In this document: positions 1 through 12,700 of the stretch, piece after piece
Layout of the letters: every line of letters begins with the position of its first letter
Numbering within the stretch: the stretch's first letter is position 1
NCBI RefSeq assembly: GCF_000715075.1
Contig: NC_134101.1
Location: forward strand, 152,749,584-152,813,583
Source: Nicotiana tabacum
Taxonomy: Eukaryota; Streptophyta; Magnoliopsida; Solanales; Solanaceae
Reading direction: 5' to 3'
Length of the DNA stretch: 64,000 nucleotides
Position numbers and translations under genes: made by a program
The notes under the pieces: generated by a model
What the model was told of the DNA's origin: nothing
Databases searched by the model: none
The model's input: the letters and a program-made list of their open reading frames with translations, nothing else

Positions 1-2427
1 TGTACCTCTGTCATAACTGTCGTGGCTTGACTAGCATCTATACACCTTAGCAATCCCAAATCTGGGGTTCTCTTGTACAACACTCCTCCACTGAGGAAGA
101 ATCCATTTGCCAATCGCCGAATGGCTCTCTTTTGATCTCCGGTGGCCTGCTCCGGGTATAACTCCATCCTGAGGTATTCCTTGACATCATAAAACCATGG
201 CTCGCCATCCATTTCTTCCTCTATCATGTTGCAATAAGCATGCTGATCACGAACTTGGATATGCAACGGGTCAACATGAATTTTGTCTGGGTGGTGCAAC
301 ATCGATGCTAAATTGGCCAAAACATCGGCCTCCTCATTGTGAACTCTTGGGATGTGTCTGAACTCCACTGATCGAAATTGCTTGCTCAGATCGTGCAAAC
401 ATTGTCGATATGGTATGAGCTTCAAATCCCTTGTTTCCTATTCACCCTGAATCTGATGCATCAGGAGGTCCGAGTCTCCCAAGACCAAGACGTCCTGGAC
501 ATCCATGTCTGCCGCTAGTCGTAGACCCAAAATGCATGCCTCATACTCAGCCATGTTGTTGGTACAATAGAAATGCAGCTGAGTCGTAACAGGATAATGA
601 CATCCTGTTTCAGAAATAAGCATCGCTCCTATTCCAACTCCCTTCGCATTTGCGGCTCCATCAAAGAAGAGCTTCCAACCTGGTTCCTTGGTCATTTCCA
701 ACTCATCTATCTGCATCACTTCTTCATCAGGAAAATATGTCCTCAAGGGTTCGTATTCTTTATCAACAGGATTCTCAGCCAAGTGATCAGCCAGTGCTTG
801 GGCTTTCATGGCTGTCCTCGTCACATAGACGATGTCGAACTCCGTGAGTAATATTTGCCATTTCGCTAACCTCCCTGTGGGCATAGGCTTCTGGAAAATA
901 TACTTCAGTGGATCCAAGCGTGAAATGAGATAAGTAGTATATGATGACAGATAATGTTTAAACTTCTGTGCCACCCAAGTTAGGGCGCAACACGTCTTCT
1001 CAAGTTGAGTGTACTTAACCTCATAGACCGTAAACTTCTTACTGAGATAATAGATGGCTTGCTCCTTCCTTCCTGTGATATCATGTTGCCCCAGTACGCA
1101 ACCAAATGAATTCTCCAGTACCATTAGATAAAGAATTAATGGTCTCCCCGGCTCAGGTGGAACCAACACAGGTGGATTTGATAAGTATCCCTTGATTTGG
1201 TCAAATGCTTCCTGACATTCTGCCGTCCATTCTACCGCAGCATCTTTCTTCAGTAGCCAAAAAATGGGCTCACAAGTTGCTGTGAGTTGCGCAATAAACC
1301 TGCTGATATAATTCAACCTTCCCAACAGACTCATTACTTCTGTCTTGTTCTTCGGCGGTGGCAAATCTTGGATGGATTTGATCTTTGACGGGTCTAACTC
1401 AATGCCTCGCCGACTGACGATGAATCCCAATAACTTTCCAGATGGAACACCAAATGTACATTTGGCTGGGTTGAGCTTAATATTGTACCTTTGAAGTCTT
1501 TGGAAAAACTTCCTTAGGTCTGCTAAGTGGCCTTCCTAATGCTTGGATTTTATGATCACATCGTCCACGTATACCTCAATCTCTTTGTGTATCATGTCAT
1601 GAAACACAGTAGTCATTGCTCTCATGTATGTTTCCCCAGCGTTCTTCAAACCAAATGGCATTACCCGGTAGCAATAAGTCCCCTACGGCATAATGAATAC
1701 CGTCTTTTCTGCATCTTCTTCATCCATCAGAATCTGATGATACCCAGCATAGCAATCTACAAAAGACCCGATCTCACGTCTGGCACAATTATCGATCAAG
1801 ATATGTATGTTGGGTAATGGGAAGTTGTCCTTAGGACTTGCCCTGTTCAAATTGCGATAATCGACGCACACTCTGATCTTCCCATCTTTCTTCAGCACTG
1901 GCTCCACATTAGCCAACCAATCAGGATATCTAGTGACCCGAATAACCTTTGCTTGCAGCTGCTTGATTACTTCCTCTTTAATCTTCACACTCATATATGT
2001 CTTGAACTTCCTCAATTTCTGCTTGACGGGAGGGCATGCCGGGTCAGTGGGCAATTTGTGAACCACTAAATCCGTGCTCAACCCCAGCATGTCGTCATAC
2101 GACCATGCAAAAACATCTTTAAACTCAATAAGTGCTTTGATTAGTTCTTCCCTGATATTTGGTGCAATGTGGATGCTTATTTTAGTTTTCCGGATATCAT
2201 CTGCATCCCCTAAATTGATGGCTTCTGTGTCATTTAAGTTGGGCTTGGATTTCTCTTCAAACAGGCTTAACTCTCTATTTATCTCTTCGAAGGCTTCATC
2301 TTCATCGTATTCCGATTCATCATCATAATCGACCTCTTGTACAATTAGTTCGGAATTAGATTGATTTTTTAGGCCGAGTTGAAGATCTGTTGTGCATGCC
2401 ATGTCATTAGAACCAGTATGAAAAGAA
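1..2427 (-). pseudogene. Ogre RT, RNase H, second RNase H and integrase start, broken
   Basis: The polymerase part after the intron. An acidic lead-in is followed by RT blocks (VKQKLRKF, GKIRVCVDYRNLN, then YVDDVIIKS at about 1555-1580, which holds the catalytic Asp pair). The gypsy RNase H follows (about 700-1250, with LEKTCCALTWVAQKFKHY). A second, plant/archaeal-type RNase H then starts at FFDGAANAKG (about 640-672) and continues through TNNMAEYEA, ending near 300. The remaining codons down to position 1 fit the integrase N-terminus. In-frame stops interrupt at about 1682, in the segment before 1430, and at 435-437. The first looks like a Trp codon (the P-W-G of RT) turned to TAG. The copy is inactive and cut by the window edge. 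Confidence 0.88.
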
Positions 2428-2613
2428 CTGTTCAGAAAGAGAAAAGAAGAAAACAGAATTAAAATAAAAATAAAGAGAGAAAGCTTTCACTTTATTAAAC
2501 TGCAGGATAACAGAGTTGCACACTTTTGCTGAATACAAAAAAAAACTAAAAAACTGGATTACAACTCTGGAATAATCCAGAAAACAAGAAAGAAAAAATC
2601 CAGAGCCTACTAC
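2428..2613 (-). other. Ogre-type intron between protease and RT
   Basis: On the minus strand the donor is TCTTG|GTAGTAGG and the acceptor is a pyrimidine-rich tract ending CTGAACAG|TTCTTTTC, giving 186 bp. Splicing joins a split codon (TG + T) and keeps the downstream RT frame open back to the junction. An unspliced reading meets a stop directly after the donor. A short intron at this place is a known Ogre trait; the exact sites are my reading. Confidence 0.7.
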
Positions 2614-5600
2614 CAAGACTCCCTCCGGGTAGGAAGAGGAGTAGCCGTCCAATTGTTGATATTGGCCCTAGGCCCCACAAACTGTATGTTTGCTTTACTG
2701 GAACCCTCTCCAGTTTCTATCATGTTGACATCAGCGAACAGCCTTACAAAGCCCTCATTCAAATCTCCATCTGGCCCGATCAGTGGTCCGAGAACTTTCG
2801 GGACCGACAACTTTCTGAAACCTGCTCTGACAAATGATCTAGATAGGCGCGGGATTGGTTTAGGAAGGACCCAGACCCTTTTCTTCAACTTGCGGGCCCG
2901 CTTTACATCCGCTGCGGTACGTTTGAATCCTAGCCCAAAAGTATCCAGGTTCTTGGGCAAGGAAACTGGCTGGACAATACCCTGCAGATCAACCCCCAAA
3001 CCTTTTCCTGGTACAAACCCGTTGTTTAACATTTTTGAGGCTATCATGAAGGTCGCAGCTGCGATTCTGGGAAGTGGGAGGCCCCCACCCTCAGGAATTT
3101 TGTCTACTGAGACTGCGTCAAAAACCTGATAAACCCATGGGCCCTTGTCATCGTCGGTTTCTATGAAGGGCACAATGGCATCACTAACGGCATGTGTACC
3201 GTCATCCCCGTGTACCACAATCTCTTGTCTATCACATTCGAATTTGATCATCTGATGCAGTGTAGAAGACACTGCTTTGGCTGCGTGGATCCAGGGTCGC
3301 CCCAACAGAAGATTATACGACACCGCCACATCTACCACTTGAAATTCCATGGTGAATTCGACTGGACCAATGGTTAATTCCAGTATGATATCACCCACCG
3401 TGTCAGTACTGCCCCCATCAAAACCTCGGACGCAGACGTTGTTCTTGTGAATCCTAACATCATCAACCTTTAGTTTGTTCAGAGTGGCCAAAGGACAAAT
3501 ATTGGCACTGGACCCATTATCAATCAATACTCGAGTGTCCACCGAGTCTTCGCATTTCACAATCAGGTAGAGTGCTCTGTTGTGTTCTTTACCCTCTACT
3601 GGCAACTCATCGTCAGAAAATGTCACTCGGTTTACCTCGAAGATTTTGTGCACTATTTTCTCCAAATGGTTCACTGAGAGCTTGTCCGGAACATGGGCTT
3701 CATTCAGAATCTTCATTAATGCCCGATAATGATCGCTTGAATGGATCAACAAGGATAGCAACGAAATGTAGGTCGGGGTCTTCCTCAACTGCTCCATAAT
3801 GGAGTAGTCCTGTGCCTTCATCTTCTTCAAAAACTCCTCTGCTTCTTCCTCCGTCACTGGCTTTTTTATTGTTATAGGATTGGCCCTTCTCAATTCTGCG
3901 GGAACAAAACACCTTCCCAAATGAGTTAATCCCTGGGCATCGCATACTTCTTCCACCACCTCCTTCCCCTTATGCATCACCGTCACTTGATTGTAGCTCC
4001 AGGGTACAACTTTCTCACTTGTTATCGGCAACTGCATTACTGGCATGATAACAACCGGTTCTACGCGGGCCCCCTTCACAACCAACACTGGTGCGCTTGG
4101 TACTCCCTGTAGCACTACTTTGACTGGCTCTGGCTTCTTAGCAACAATAGACGAACCTTTCCCCATTACCACAACTGGCTTGTCATCTACCCTTCCCAAC
4201 TGTACCACTGTCTTTCCACTGGTCGGTTTTTCGTTTGGACTGACACGAATCATCATTACTGTTTGTGAGGGTTTCTTGGGCTTCCCTCCTTCGTGCACTA
4301 GTTCGATCATGTGGGCCTCATAGTACACCGGCAGCGGGTTCTCATTGATATTGGGTACCTCTAGTGCCTGAACCTTGATCCTATTTGTGTCAATAAGATC
4401 TTGTACGACGGTCTTCAATTTCTAACACTTCTCAGTATCATGGCCGGGAGCCCTCGAACAATATTCACAGCTTACCGAGTGGTCCAGATTTTTAAGAAGG
4501 GGATTTGGCAATTTGGGCTCAACAGGACTTAATAGGCCTAACTGCCTCAACTTATGGAATAAAGTAGTATAGGTTTCTCCCAGTGGAGTGAATGTTCTCG
4601 GCCTCTGCACCCTTTCATTCCTGAAAGCCTGATTTCCGCGGAAGCTGGGCCCTGAAGGATTCCTGTAGGCCCTTGGTGGTGGATAAGTGTTTTGTGGAGG
4701 TGGATATGTGTTTTGTGGAGGTGGATATGTATGTTGGGAAGCCAGCGCATGCCATTGCGGGCGAGCCGGAGGCTGGGTGTAAATTTGGGTGTGATGGACG
4801 GAGAAATGTGGCTCTTGTGGTAGATAATAGGGTTGTGGAGGGTTGTATGGAGTGTGTGGATAATTTGGGTAATGGGGTCTGGGTTGTTAGCGAGGGGAAG
4901 GACCTCTGGATCTGGACCAAGTACCTGCTTCAACTGTTGCGACCTCCTCTCTCTTCTTTTTCCCAAGCGCACCTCCCATGCCACTTTGGATGGCCTGAGT
5001 TGTGGCCTTGATTGCCGAATAGCTCATTATCTTGTTGGACCTGAGTCCCTCTTCAACCATACCGCCCATTTTTACTACTTCGTTGAAAGATTTACCAACT
5101 GACATCACCAGGTGACCAAAGTAAGTCAACTCTAAAGTTTGTAGGAAGTAGTCCACCATTTCACCTTCTCTCATTGGTGGATCGACTCTTGCCGTTTGTT
5201 CTCTCCAACGGAATCCGAATTCCCTGAAGCTCTCTCCAGGCTTTTTCTCAAGTTTCAACAGTGTGAGACGGTCAGGGACTATCTCAAGGTTATCTTGGAA
5301 ATGACCTACAAATGCTTGTGCTAGATCATCCCAGGTATACCACCTGTTGGGATCCTGCCTCGTGTACCATTCCAGTGCGGACCCGCTTAAACTTTGACCA
5401 AAATAAGCTATCAGCAACTCATCCTTTCCACCTGCCCCTCTCATCTTACTACGGAAACCTCGTAGATGTGCCATGGGATCACCATGTCCCTCATATAGAT
5501 CAAACTTTGGCATCTTAAAACCTGCCGGCAATTGAACATCGAGGAAGGGACACAGATCTTTGTAGGCCACACTAACTTGGCTGCCCAATCCATGCATATT

Positions 5601-6116
5601 CTTGAAGGATTGCTCCAGGCTTTTTACATTATGAAGCACTTCGTCCTGCTCCGGATTCTTAGCCGGCCTCTCAGTTTCTGCCGGGAGTTGAAGGTGAGGG
5701 GTGTAAGTGTATGGCTCGAGTGCTTTGAAGGTGAGTTCAGGGGGGTAATACTGGTTATCGTGAGCCCGAAACAATGGCTCACTGGATGATCTTTGCAGCG
5801 TGGCTGGTGGAGGTGCCACAAAAACAGGAACAGTTGGCGAAGGAGGGTTTTGTTTGGGTGGTAGAGCTTGGGGATTATAGGAAGTTTCCCCTTGATAGTA
5901 TTGGGCAATGGGGAAGCTCGTTGATGGACCAGTGGGAGGGTGTTCCGGAGTCCGAGCCGGTGAGAGGGTAGGAGTAGGGGGAAGGGTTGGTGATGTTTGT
6001 CCCCTAGCCCAGGCTAGGTGCATCCCAGCTATCTCTTGTCTCAACCTGTCTACTTCCTCCTTCATCATCTGCATCTCTGCCTTTTCCTCCTCAACACTTT
6101 TGTCCGAACCAGACAT
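2614..6116 (-). pseudogene. Ogre gag-protease polyprotein, broken
   Basis: One minus-strand frame runs from the ATG at 6116 to a splice donor at 2614. It starts with a short coiled coil and a proline-rich linker. The retrotransposon gag core follows (about 5000-5600, with GSALEWYTRQDP and FREFGFRWREQT). Next is a Pro/Tyr-rich stretch and a zinc knuckle (CEYCSRAPGHDTEKC, about 4430-4480). The retropepsin site is VLIDNGSSANICP (about 3500-3535), with the DNG variant seen in Tat elements. A G-patch-like segment rich in glycine (PGKGLG, about 2990-3045) lies near the end. In-frame stops occur just before 4887 and at 4419-4421, right after the last zinc-knuckle cysteine. Gag packages the RNA and the protease matures the polyprotein in intact family members. 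Confidence 0.85.
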
Positions 6117-6383
6117 ACTTTCCGGAATGGGCCCTTTAGATCTTGTGTGGTAATGGTAATCTACCAGAACGTTCTAACGAGCTAAATGTTTCGAAATCTC
6201 TGAATCAACAACAAACTTGTTAGCGTTAGAGTTTAACACATATTGCAATTTCACGTAGGGGATGCAATGTTCCTAAGCAGTATAACCATTTCTATCATGT
6301 CTTTGCTTTGACCGCATGCGTCATTCCGACTTCTTTTAAGTGCCTCCAAACTTTCATTTTTTAGTGGTGGTCGAATCTTATGT

Positions 6384-6433
6384 GGATTGCCTACGTATCA
6401 TGTCCCCGCATGAATCAGACCGGACGTAGTTCT
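6384..6433 (-). repeat. Conserved Ogre leader motif, copy 2
   Basis: This is the second copy of the GAACTACG / GATTC / TACGTAGGCAA motif, lying in the non-coding gap (6117-6642) between ORF1 and gag. Confidence 0.5.
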
Positions 6434-6642
6434 GCCACATAAATGTGAAAGCAAATTTTGGGAATTGTCTTTTTTCTTTACTGAAACTTTATAATACAAA
6501 CTAAACAATTTATTTTTTTGGAAAAGAGAACAAACCTGAAGTAAAACCAATTACGGACTAAAAAAAACTACTAACATATTTTGATGAAAAAGAGAATATA
6601 CAGACAGACAACAGACTCTAAAAACGAAAACACTGTCTTGAA

Positions 6643-8633
6643 CTATAAATACATTAAATCTCCAAAAGTTGGTGCACGCGAGGCATCGTTCGGCCTTGCC
6701 GCGGCCTTAGGTGCGAGATCCCTTTCAAGTTGCTCTAGTTCGTACATTGTCCGCTTGACGAAAATCATTACTGCTGACATGAAGGTAGTGCGGGTCATGT
6801 CTTCACACTCCCGACATTTCCTGGTGATAGCATGAGCAATAGTCAGAATCTTGTTCCTGGTTTGATTTTTCTCTAGGAGTAGGCGTTCTATCTGATCCCC
6901 TCTAGCCTTCAAAACCCGAGAATCATGCAGATGTTGTTTCCGTAACTATTGTATTTCACCTTCCATTGAGGCCATAAGATTACAACAATGTTTACTCTCG
7001 GTTTCAAAAGCCTTCGCTTGTTTAGCCGTCTTGTTCTCTCGGGTGGTCACCTTCCTTTTTAGACCGACCACAGTCTTTTCATGATCTTTACTTGCTTTCT
7101 TTGCCCATTATGCCCGGAGTTGTGCTACGGTATCCTCAGACTGCTTCAAATCATCCCGGCACTCAACGATTTCCTTTTTTAACCCTTTTATTAGCCGCTC
7201 ATCCGACAGACTCCTTTGTTGTTTGTCAGCATCTCTCCTCATTTGTTGGATTTGGGCTTTCAGCGCTTCGTTTTCTTGGGTCAATTTGCTCTTTTCTCCC
7301 CGGTCAGCATCAACTTGTAGTCTATTTTCAAATTCCAAGTCTCCAATCTGTTGCCTCAGCTTGCCTATTTTTGCCCTGTACCTCTCTTCTTTAGCCAACC
7401 AACCCCATTGTTCTTGCGACGCCTGGACGAACTCCTAGAGATGGGGCCTTTTAGTCGGCCTTTTGGCGCCACTTCACCTTTGGCCTGATCCTGCACGCAA
7501 GTATCTGCTTTTAAATATTGGCATTCACTCTAGATCTGACGGACTCTTGCTTCAGGGAATTGTCCGTCAGGGCTAATCTCAATTACTTGAGCACTAAGAT
7601 CTTCCTCCTGAGGCACTGTTTGGCATCTCCCGAGTTGTCTCAAAACCCGATATGGCGCGTAAGGCTGAATGCTCTTGAGCCCCATCAATAGAAAGTGGGC
7701 CCTAGCTGTCGGCATATGGATGACCTCGTCCACGGGCAACCATCCTAGTGTCCATTATATTTGGCTGGCGGTGAGGGTCCGAAAGAACGATGTCCATGCT
7801 GTAACTCCCTCGGGTAGGCTGGCCCCTTTGATTCTTGTGTAGAACTCTTCTATGCAAGTTTTCTTCGAGGAACCATAACTCAAGAGCTGGGAACGGTGGC
7901 AGAGATGCTCAGTCATCCATATTTGTAGCAACAAGTTACACCCCTCGAAGAAACTCCCCCTGGCTTTGCAGGTTGTGAGCGCTCTGAAGATATCAGATAC
8001 TATCATAGGTGCAAGAGTGCTTTTGTCTTGAATGAGCAATGTACTAACGACCCCGGCTATTTTCAGATCAATGTTTCCGTCTTTCCTTGGGAATACCAAA
8101 AGGCCCAAAAAGGTTATCATAAAAGCCACTCGTTTATGCTCGTCCCACTTCTGACGGTTACTCTTGCTGCATAACTTGTTATCCGGGTTGTTGAACCATC
8201 CGACATGACCGTATCTGTCGTATATGAAGCGTGGATTACAAAAACCTGCAGCCAAATCCAGGTTGTGGACCGTCCTAGGTATTTTTAACGAATCTAAGAA
8301 CTGATGCACAGTGACAGCTCTTGGAGCAACCAGGTATTTTTGCCTCAACGAAACTTCAGCATTTCCGATGTACCCGGCTATTTCCTACAAAGTCGGGGTG
8401 AGTTCAAAATCGGCAAAATGGAAGACATTGTGTGCCGGGTCCCAACAGGTGACCAAAGCTCTTATGATATCCCCCTGAGGCTGGATTTTCAATAAACCCG
8501 TAAGACCTTTCAGATATTTCTTGACCTCGTCTTGCCCTTCACCGCCTAAATCATCCCACCACAACCGCAACTTGAAAGGGATTTTGGTCATTATTGAAAA
8601 CGGTTCATTTTGCATTGTGCTCGTCCTGCACAT
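6643..8633 (-). pseudogene. Ogre ORF1, plant-mobile-domain-like (DUF7745-type) plus coiled coil, broken
   Basis: This is the extra Ogre open reading frame upstream of gag; its function is not established. The first ~300 codons contain a signature close to the plant mobile domain: ALVTCWDPAHNVFHF followed by ELTPTL at about 8385-8500, then FIYDRYGHVGWF and a helical region with FLGLLVFPRK. I recognise this as the Solanaceae DUF7745-type family. The C-terminal part (6643-7400) is a long Lys/Glu/Gln-rich coiled coil. The first part shares one frame but is interrupted by stops near 8386, 7755 and 7530. A frame change lies at about 7440-7480, and there are further stops near 7107 and 6945. Not functional as it stands. 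Confidence 0.7.
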
Positions 8634-9758
8634 TTATTAAGGTGATTTAAGAAATAAAATTTATTTGACTCAACAAATTGACTATTTTTAATTTTTCACA
8701 GATTAAAAGGAAGATCCGGTTCCGCACACAGCTTTTCAGCACTTCGGGAATGAAGATTTTAAAGCTGGGTGAGTCAACCGGTCAAAATCCAAAAATGACT
8801 AAAAGTGGACGTTTATGCAAAGTTAGCCTTCCGGCGTCCCTTTCGGGAACATTAGGCTATTCCTGCCAAAAATGGCATCACCCGACTTATTTATGTTGAC
8901 AATTAAAATTTGATATTTTTTGCTATTTTTGTAAAAGGGGAGGTTGGACCCGATGAGGGTTGCCTACGTATACCCACACCTTGTGAGAATCAAACCGGCG
9001 TAGTTCGGGTAGATAAAACAAACTTATTTTGAAAACAAGACTCTTTTCAATGGCAAATAAAAACCATTTTTCATAAACAAAACCCCCTTTATTTTTTTCA
9101 TTTTCTCTAAAATTCGACAGAGTTTCGACGCTATTTGGACATTGATTTTTTTTTTTCAAAATAGGCGATTAACTACCTCTATATCTCTTTCCTCAAAGTA
9201 TTCAAAAGTCGGTCAGCATGCAAGTCCGAAACAAACAAATGCACAGGTAGCAAGTTGGATGCATCAGGATGGTCTTTTGTTATTTTGGTATACCTGTCCT
9301 AGACAGACTCAACCCCTGTGTTGAGCCTCCAAAGTCAAATGCACATGATGCAAACAAACGTTCCTACTAGGGATCTGACATGAAGCTGAGTTATTCTAGG
9401 TTCGTAACCTGGGTATTTGTTCTAGACTGTGTACCCGAGCGGACAACTCGAATCGAGGAGGGGGCTACGTACCGGGGACCCGCGGGATCGTCCGGCTTTG
9501 TAACTTGTCCGGCCTCTTTCTTATTCCAAGGTATGACACTAACAGAATAGGGAGTCTCGACCAGCAAGCTCATCCCCGAAGGTAAGAAGAGAAGGGTTTC
9601 GGTAAAGTTTATATACAGTTCAGATAATATCAAAGCGGTAAAAGCAGCATTTAGCACATTAGGCCCAAGCATGTAAAAAATCAGATAATAAACAAAGCCA
9701 AATATAACAATTTATCTAAGCTCGAATTCTGAACCCTGAACCAGAGATTCTGGGTCCT
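8634..9758 (-). other. Ogre 5' leader
   Basis: This is the untranslated stretch between the primer site and ORF1. I see no coding domain. It holds one copy of a ~50-bp motif (8959-9009) that recurs at 6384-6433 between ORF1 and gag. Confidence 0.6.
8959..9009 (-). repeat. Conserved Ogre leader motif, copy 1
   Basis: The minus strand reads a GAACTACG block, then a GATTC block, then TACGTAGGCAAC. The same three blocks in the same order and spacing occur at 6384-6433, so the motif flanks ORF1. Function unknown; a structured RNA or splicing element is possible. Confidence 0.5.
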
Positions 9759-9778
9759 CGTCCCCAGTAGAGTCACCA
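9759..9778 (-). other. Primer binding site, tRNA-Arg type
   Basis: On the minus strand this reads TGGTGACTCTACTGGGGACG, starting four bases inside the LTR end. It matches the Arg-type primer site I associate with Ogre elements. Identification is from memory of the family. Confidence 0.75.
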
Positions 9779-9782
9779 AAGC

Positions 9783-12700
9783 TGTCACACCTCCTTTTTC
9801 AGCTATACCCCGCAAAGGGACGTAAAGGAAGTTTTTCCAATTAAAGGACAATCGAAACGGGATTTATTATTTAATTCAGAGTCACCACTTGGGAGATTCA
9901 TGGTGTCCCAAGTCACCGGTTGAATCCCGAATCGAGGAAAAAAATGACTCTGTTTAACAGTCCGCGAACCAGAAATCCGAGTAAGGAATTTTGTTAACCC
10001 GGGAGAAGATGTTAGGCATTCCCGAGTTCCGTGGTTCTAGCACGGTCGATCAACTGTCATATTCGGCTTGATTATCTGATTTTATACAATTATGAACCTA
10101 CGTGCAAATTTTAATTGTTTACCGTTTTTTGTTATTATCAATATTATTTTAACAGAGAATTGCAACGTTGTGAAAACGTATCTCGAACCGCGTCACATCA
10201 ATGTATACGTGGTTATCGACACATTTTGACTCTGTTGAGATTTGGATTTGGGTCACATAAATGTGCACCCGAGTTTAAGAAAGTAAATTATTAAATGCGC
10301 GCCTAAAGCGACTAACGTATCATCGTTTTGGGGAAGGCCGTGAACTTTTGCGAAGCGGCCCATCCCGAAGTCTAAGGAATTTTACAAATACTTTTAGAGG
10401 GCCCCGCAGCTTATGTATTTCATCTGTCGAGGCTCGTCTCATTCATTATTTAAGAAAAGAATTTGCAACGTCATGGAAATGCATCTCAAACCACGTCACA
10501 ATCAATGTACCCGTGATTACGACACATTTCGACTTCGTTGAGATTTGGATTCGGGTCACATAAATGTGCACCCGGGTTTAAGAAGGTAATGTTATTTAAA
10601 ATACGCGCCTAAAGAGATTAACGCGGGGTTATTTTGGGAAAATGGCCATGAAGTTCGCTAAGCGTCCGATCCCGAGTTCTAAGTAATTAACACATACATT
10701 TGTGAGGGCCCCGCAATCTATGCGTTTTATTTAGCGAGGGTCATCTCGTTTATTTTAGAAGGGTAAACCTAAAGCAATTGTGATTTTCTACTCTATTTAC
10801 CTTTAATAACAAAGATAAAATCCTAATTGATGAGCATTATTTAGGAGCTATTACTTTCGAACCTATGACTTCCAACTAGGTCAACCTCTCAACGGTTTTA
10901 GGGCCTCAAGGTCTTCCCAGGAACGAAAAGGCCGACCTGCCTTGAAAAGTCACTACGTGTGTGAAGTCTGGGCTGTCTGTGAAGGACATTGAAGCCCAAA
11001 CCGTCCGCTAGTGGACTGTTAAGCCTTTAATCAGACCAAATTTTAACTCAAGTTAAATACACATACACTGAGATGCTACAAATTATTCAACATGCACTTG
11101 ATGATTATGAAGATTACCTTACTGGCTTATCTAATAGTGAGTTCCTAATTATCACTATGAAAGGAAATCAGACGGGAAGCATGATTGGATTCGAGCAATA
11201 GCGATTACTAACTCAAACTAACAATATTAAACCAACACTCAATACTTAAAGGAATCATGAATTTAGAAATGGATTACTGAGAACTATTAGAACTGCTTAT
11301 CGCCCTAGCGTCTGTTGATTATTAATTCAATGTCCAATTGCAAAACTATTCATCATACAGATCCAAAGTGTTCTACATTGATAACAATAGCTAGACCAAA
11401 ATAAACTGCTAACTCCATATTCAACACACTTCTCTAATTAGTTTAGCAATCCTTAAACTAATAGTCCTAGATTTACCATTCAAAATAGTCCTATTTTTAT
11501 TACAATAAGCACTCAATCCCTATACAGAGAACTACCTAACGTAACAAAATTATCAAAATGGAACCACGACAGATATTCGGGTTCAGTTTCATTTCACGTT
11601 TCCAACATATGGAGATACATTGACATGGGCTCGAAATATGTACCTGGTATTGGAATACAAGAAGAAGAAGATCAGCAGAGTAGTATGTAACACAGCAACA
11701 GCAAATTTGGAGTTCAAATAGCCACGAAAACAACCAGTTCAGCCCAGAACACACAGCAGAAATAACACCCAGCACAAGGAGTCCAAAACCCAGGAGTGAA
11801 ACCAGAAAATACCAAGCACTTCACAGACAGGAACAGAATGTATTCAGAAATGAGACAGGAGAGTAGATTTTCTGATTTCTGTTCTTTAGATTCCCAAATA
11901 AAGACACTCAGAACATCAACTAAACAATTACCAACTGATTCTGATTTTCAGTCGTAAAGAAGACCTCGCTTTTCAGTATTTAGCTCTCAACCTATTGATC
12001 TCCTCTTTAAAAAAATCCAGTCCTCCTTTACTGCCTATTAATGGCTCTATTTATCACCAAACCTGACCCTGCCCCCCTTACCTTATCGGATTCTGCCCAT
12101 CATCCTCCTTTACAGCCCATTATCAAGTGTTTTGTGCCCAAAAGGTATGGGCAACTTATAATAATCAATTAATCCCTCATGCTTTTATGTTTTGTTCCCC
12201 ACTAATACTAATCAATTCATTAGTTTAATGGTATTTTAACACTTAGTGGACAGAACACTCAAACCACCCATTTCTCCCTGTTTTCAATTCCCAAATTACC
12301 CCTGAAAGTCTTGAAATTACTGCCCTATCCACTCCCTTTCACCCTGTGTTGAACCTCTCTAACCTATTCGAATCCACCCACTAACTGAATCCAATTAACT
12401 ACAACAGCTATAACCAATTCAAATTGAATTCAAATGACCATTCAAACTAGGATTTAAATCAGATCAAATGGCATCAATATAAGAACAATGATTCAGGATA
12501 GCCAATGGCCAATAACTTCAGTTCAATGAACTGAATATACCAACAGGCTCAATTCTAAGTTCAAATATAACAACGAGCTCATTTTAGTACAACTTTAGAA
12601 CATGAACGAGGCATGAGGGAAACAGACAGGAATGAACCACAACTTAGACTATTACCATGCTAATCTAACATTCAAGCGTCCCAGACTAATAGACGACACT

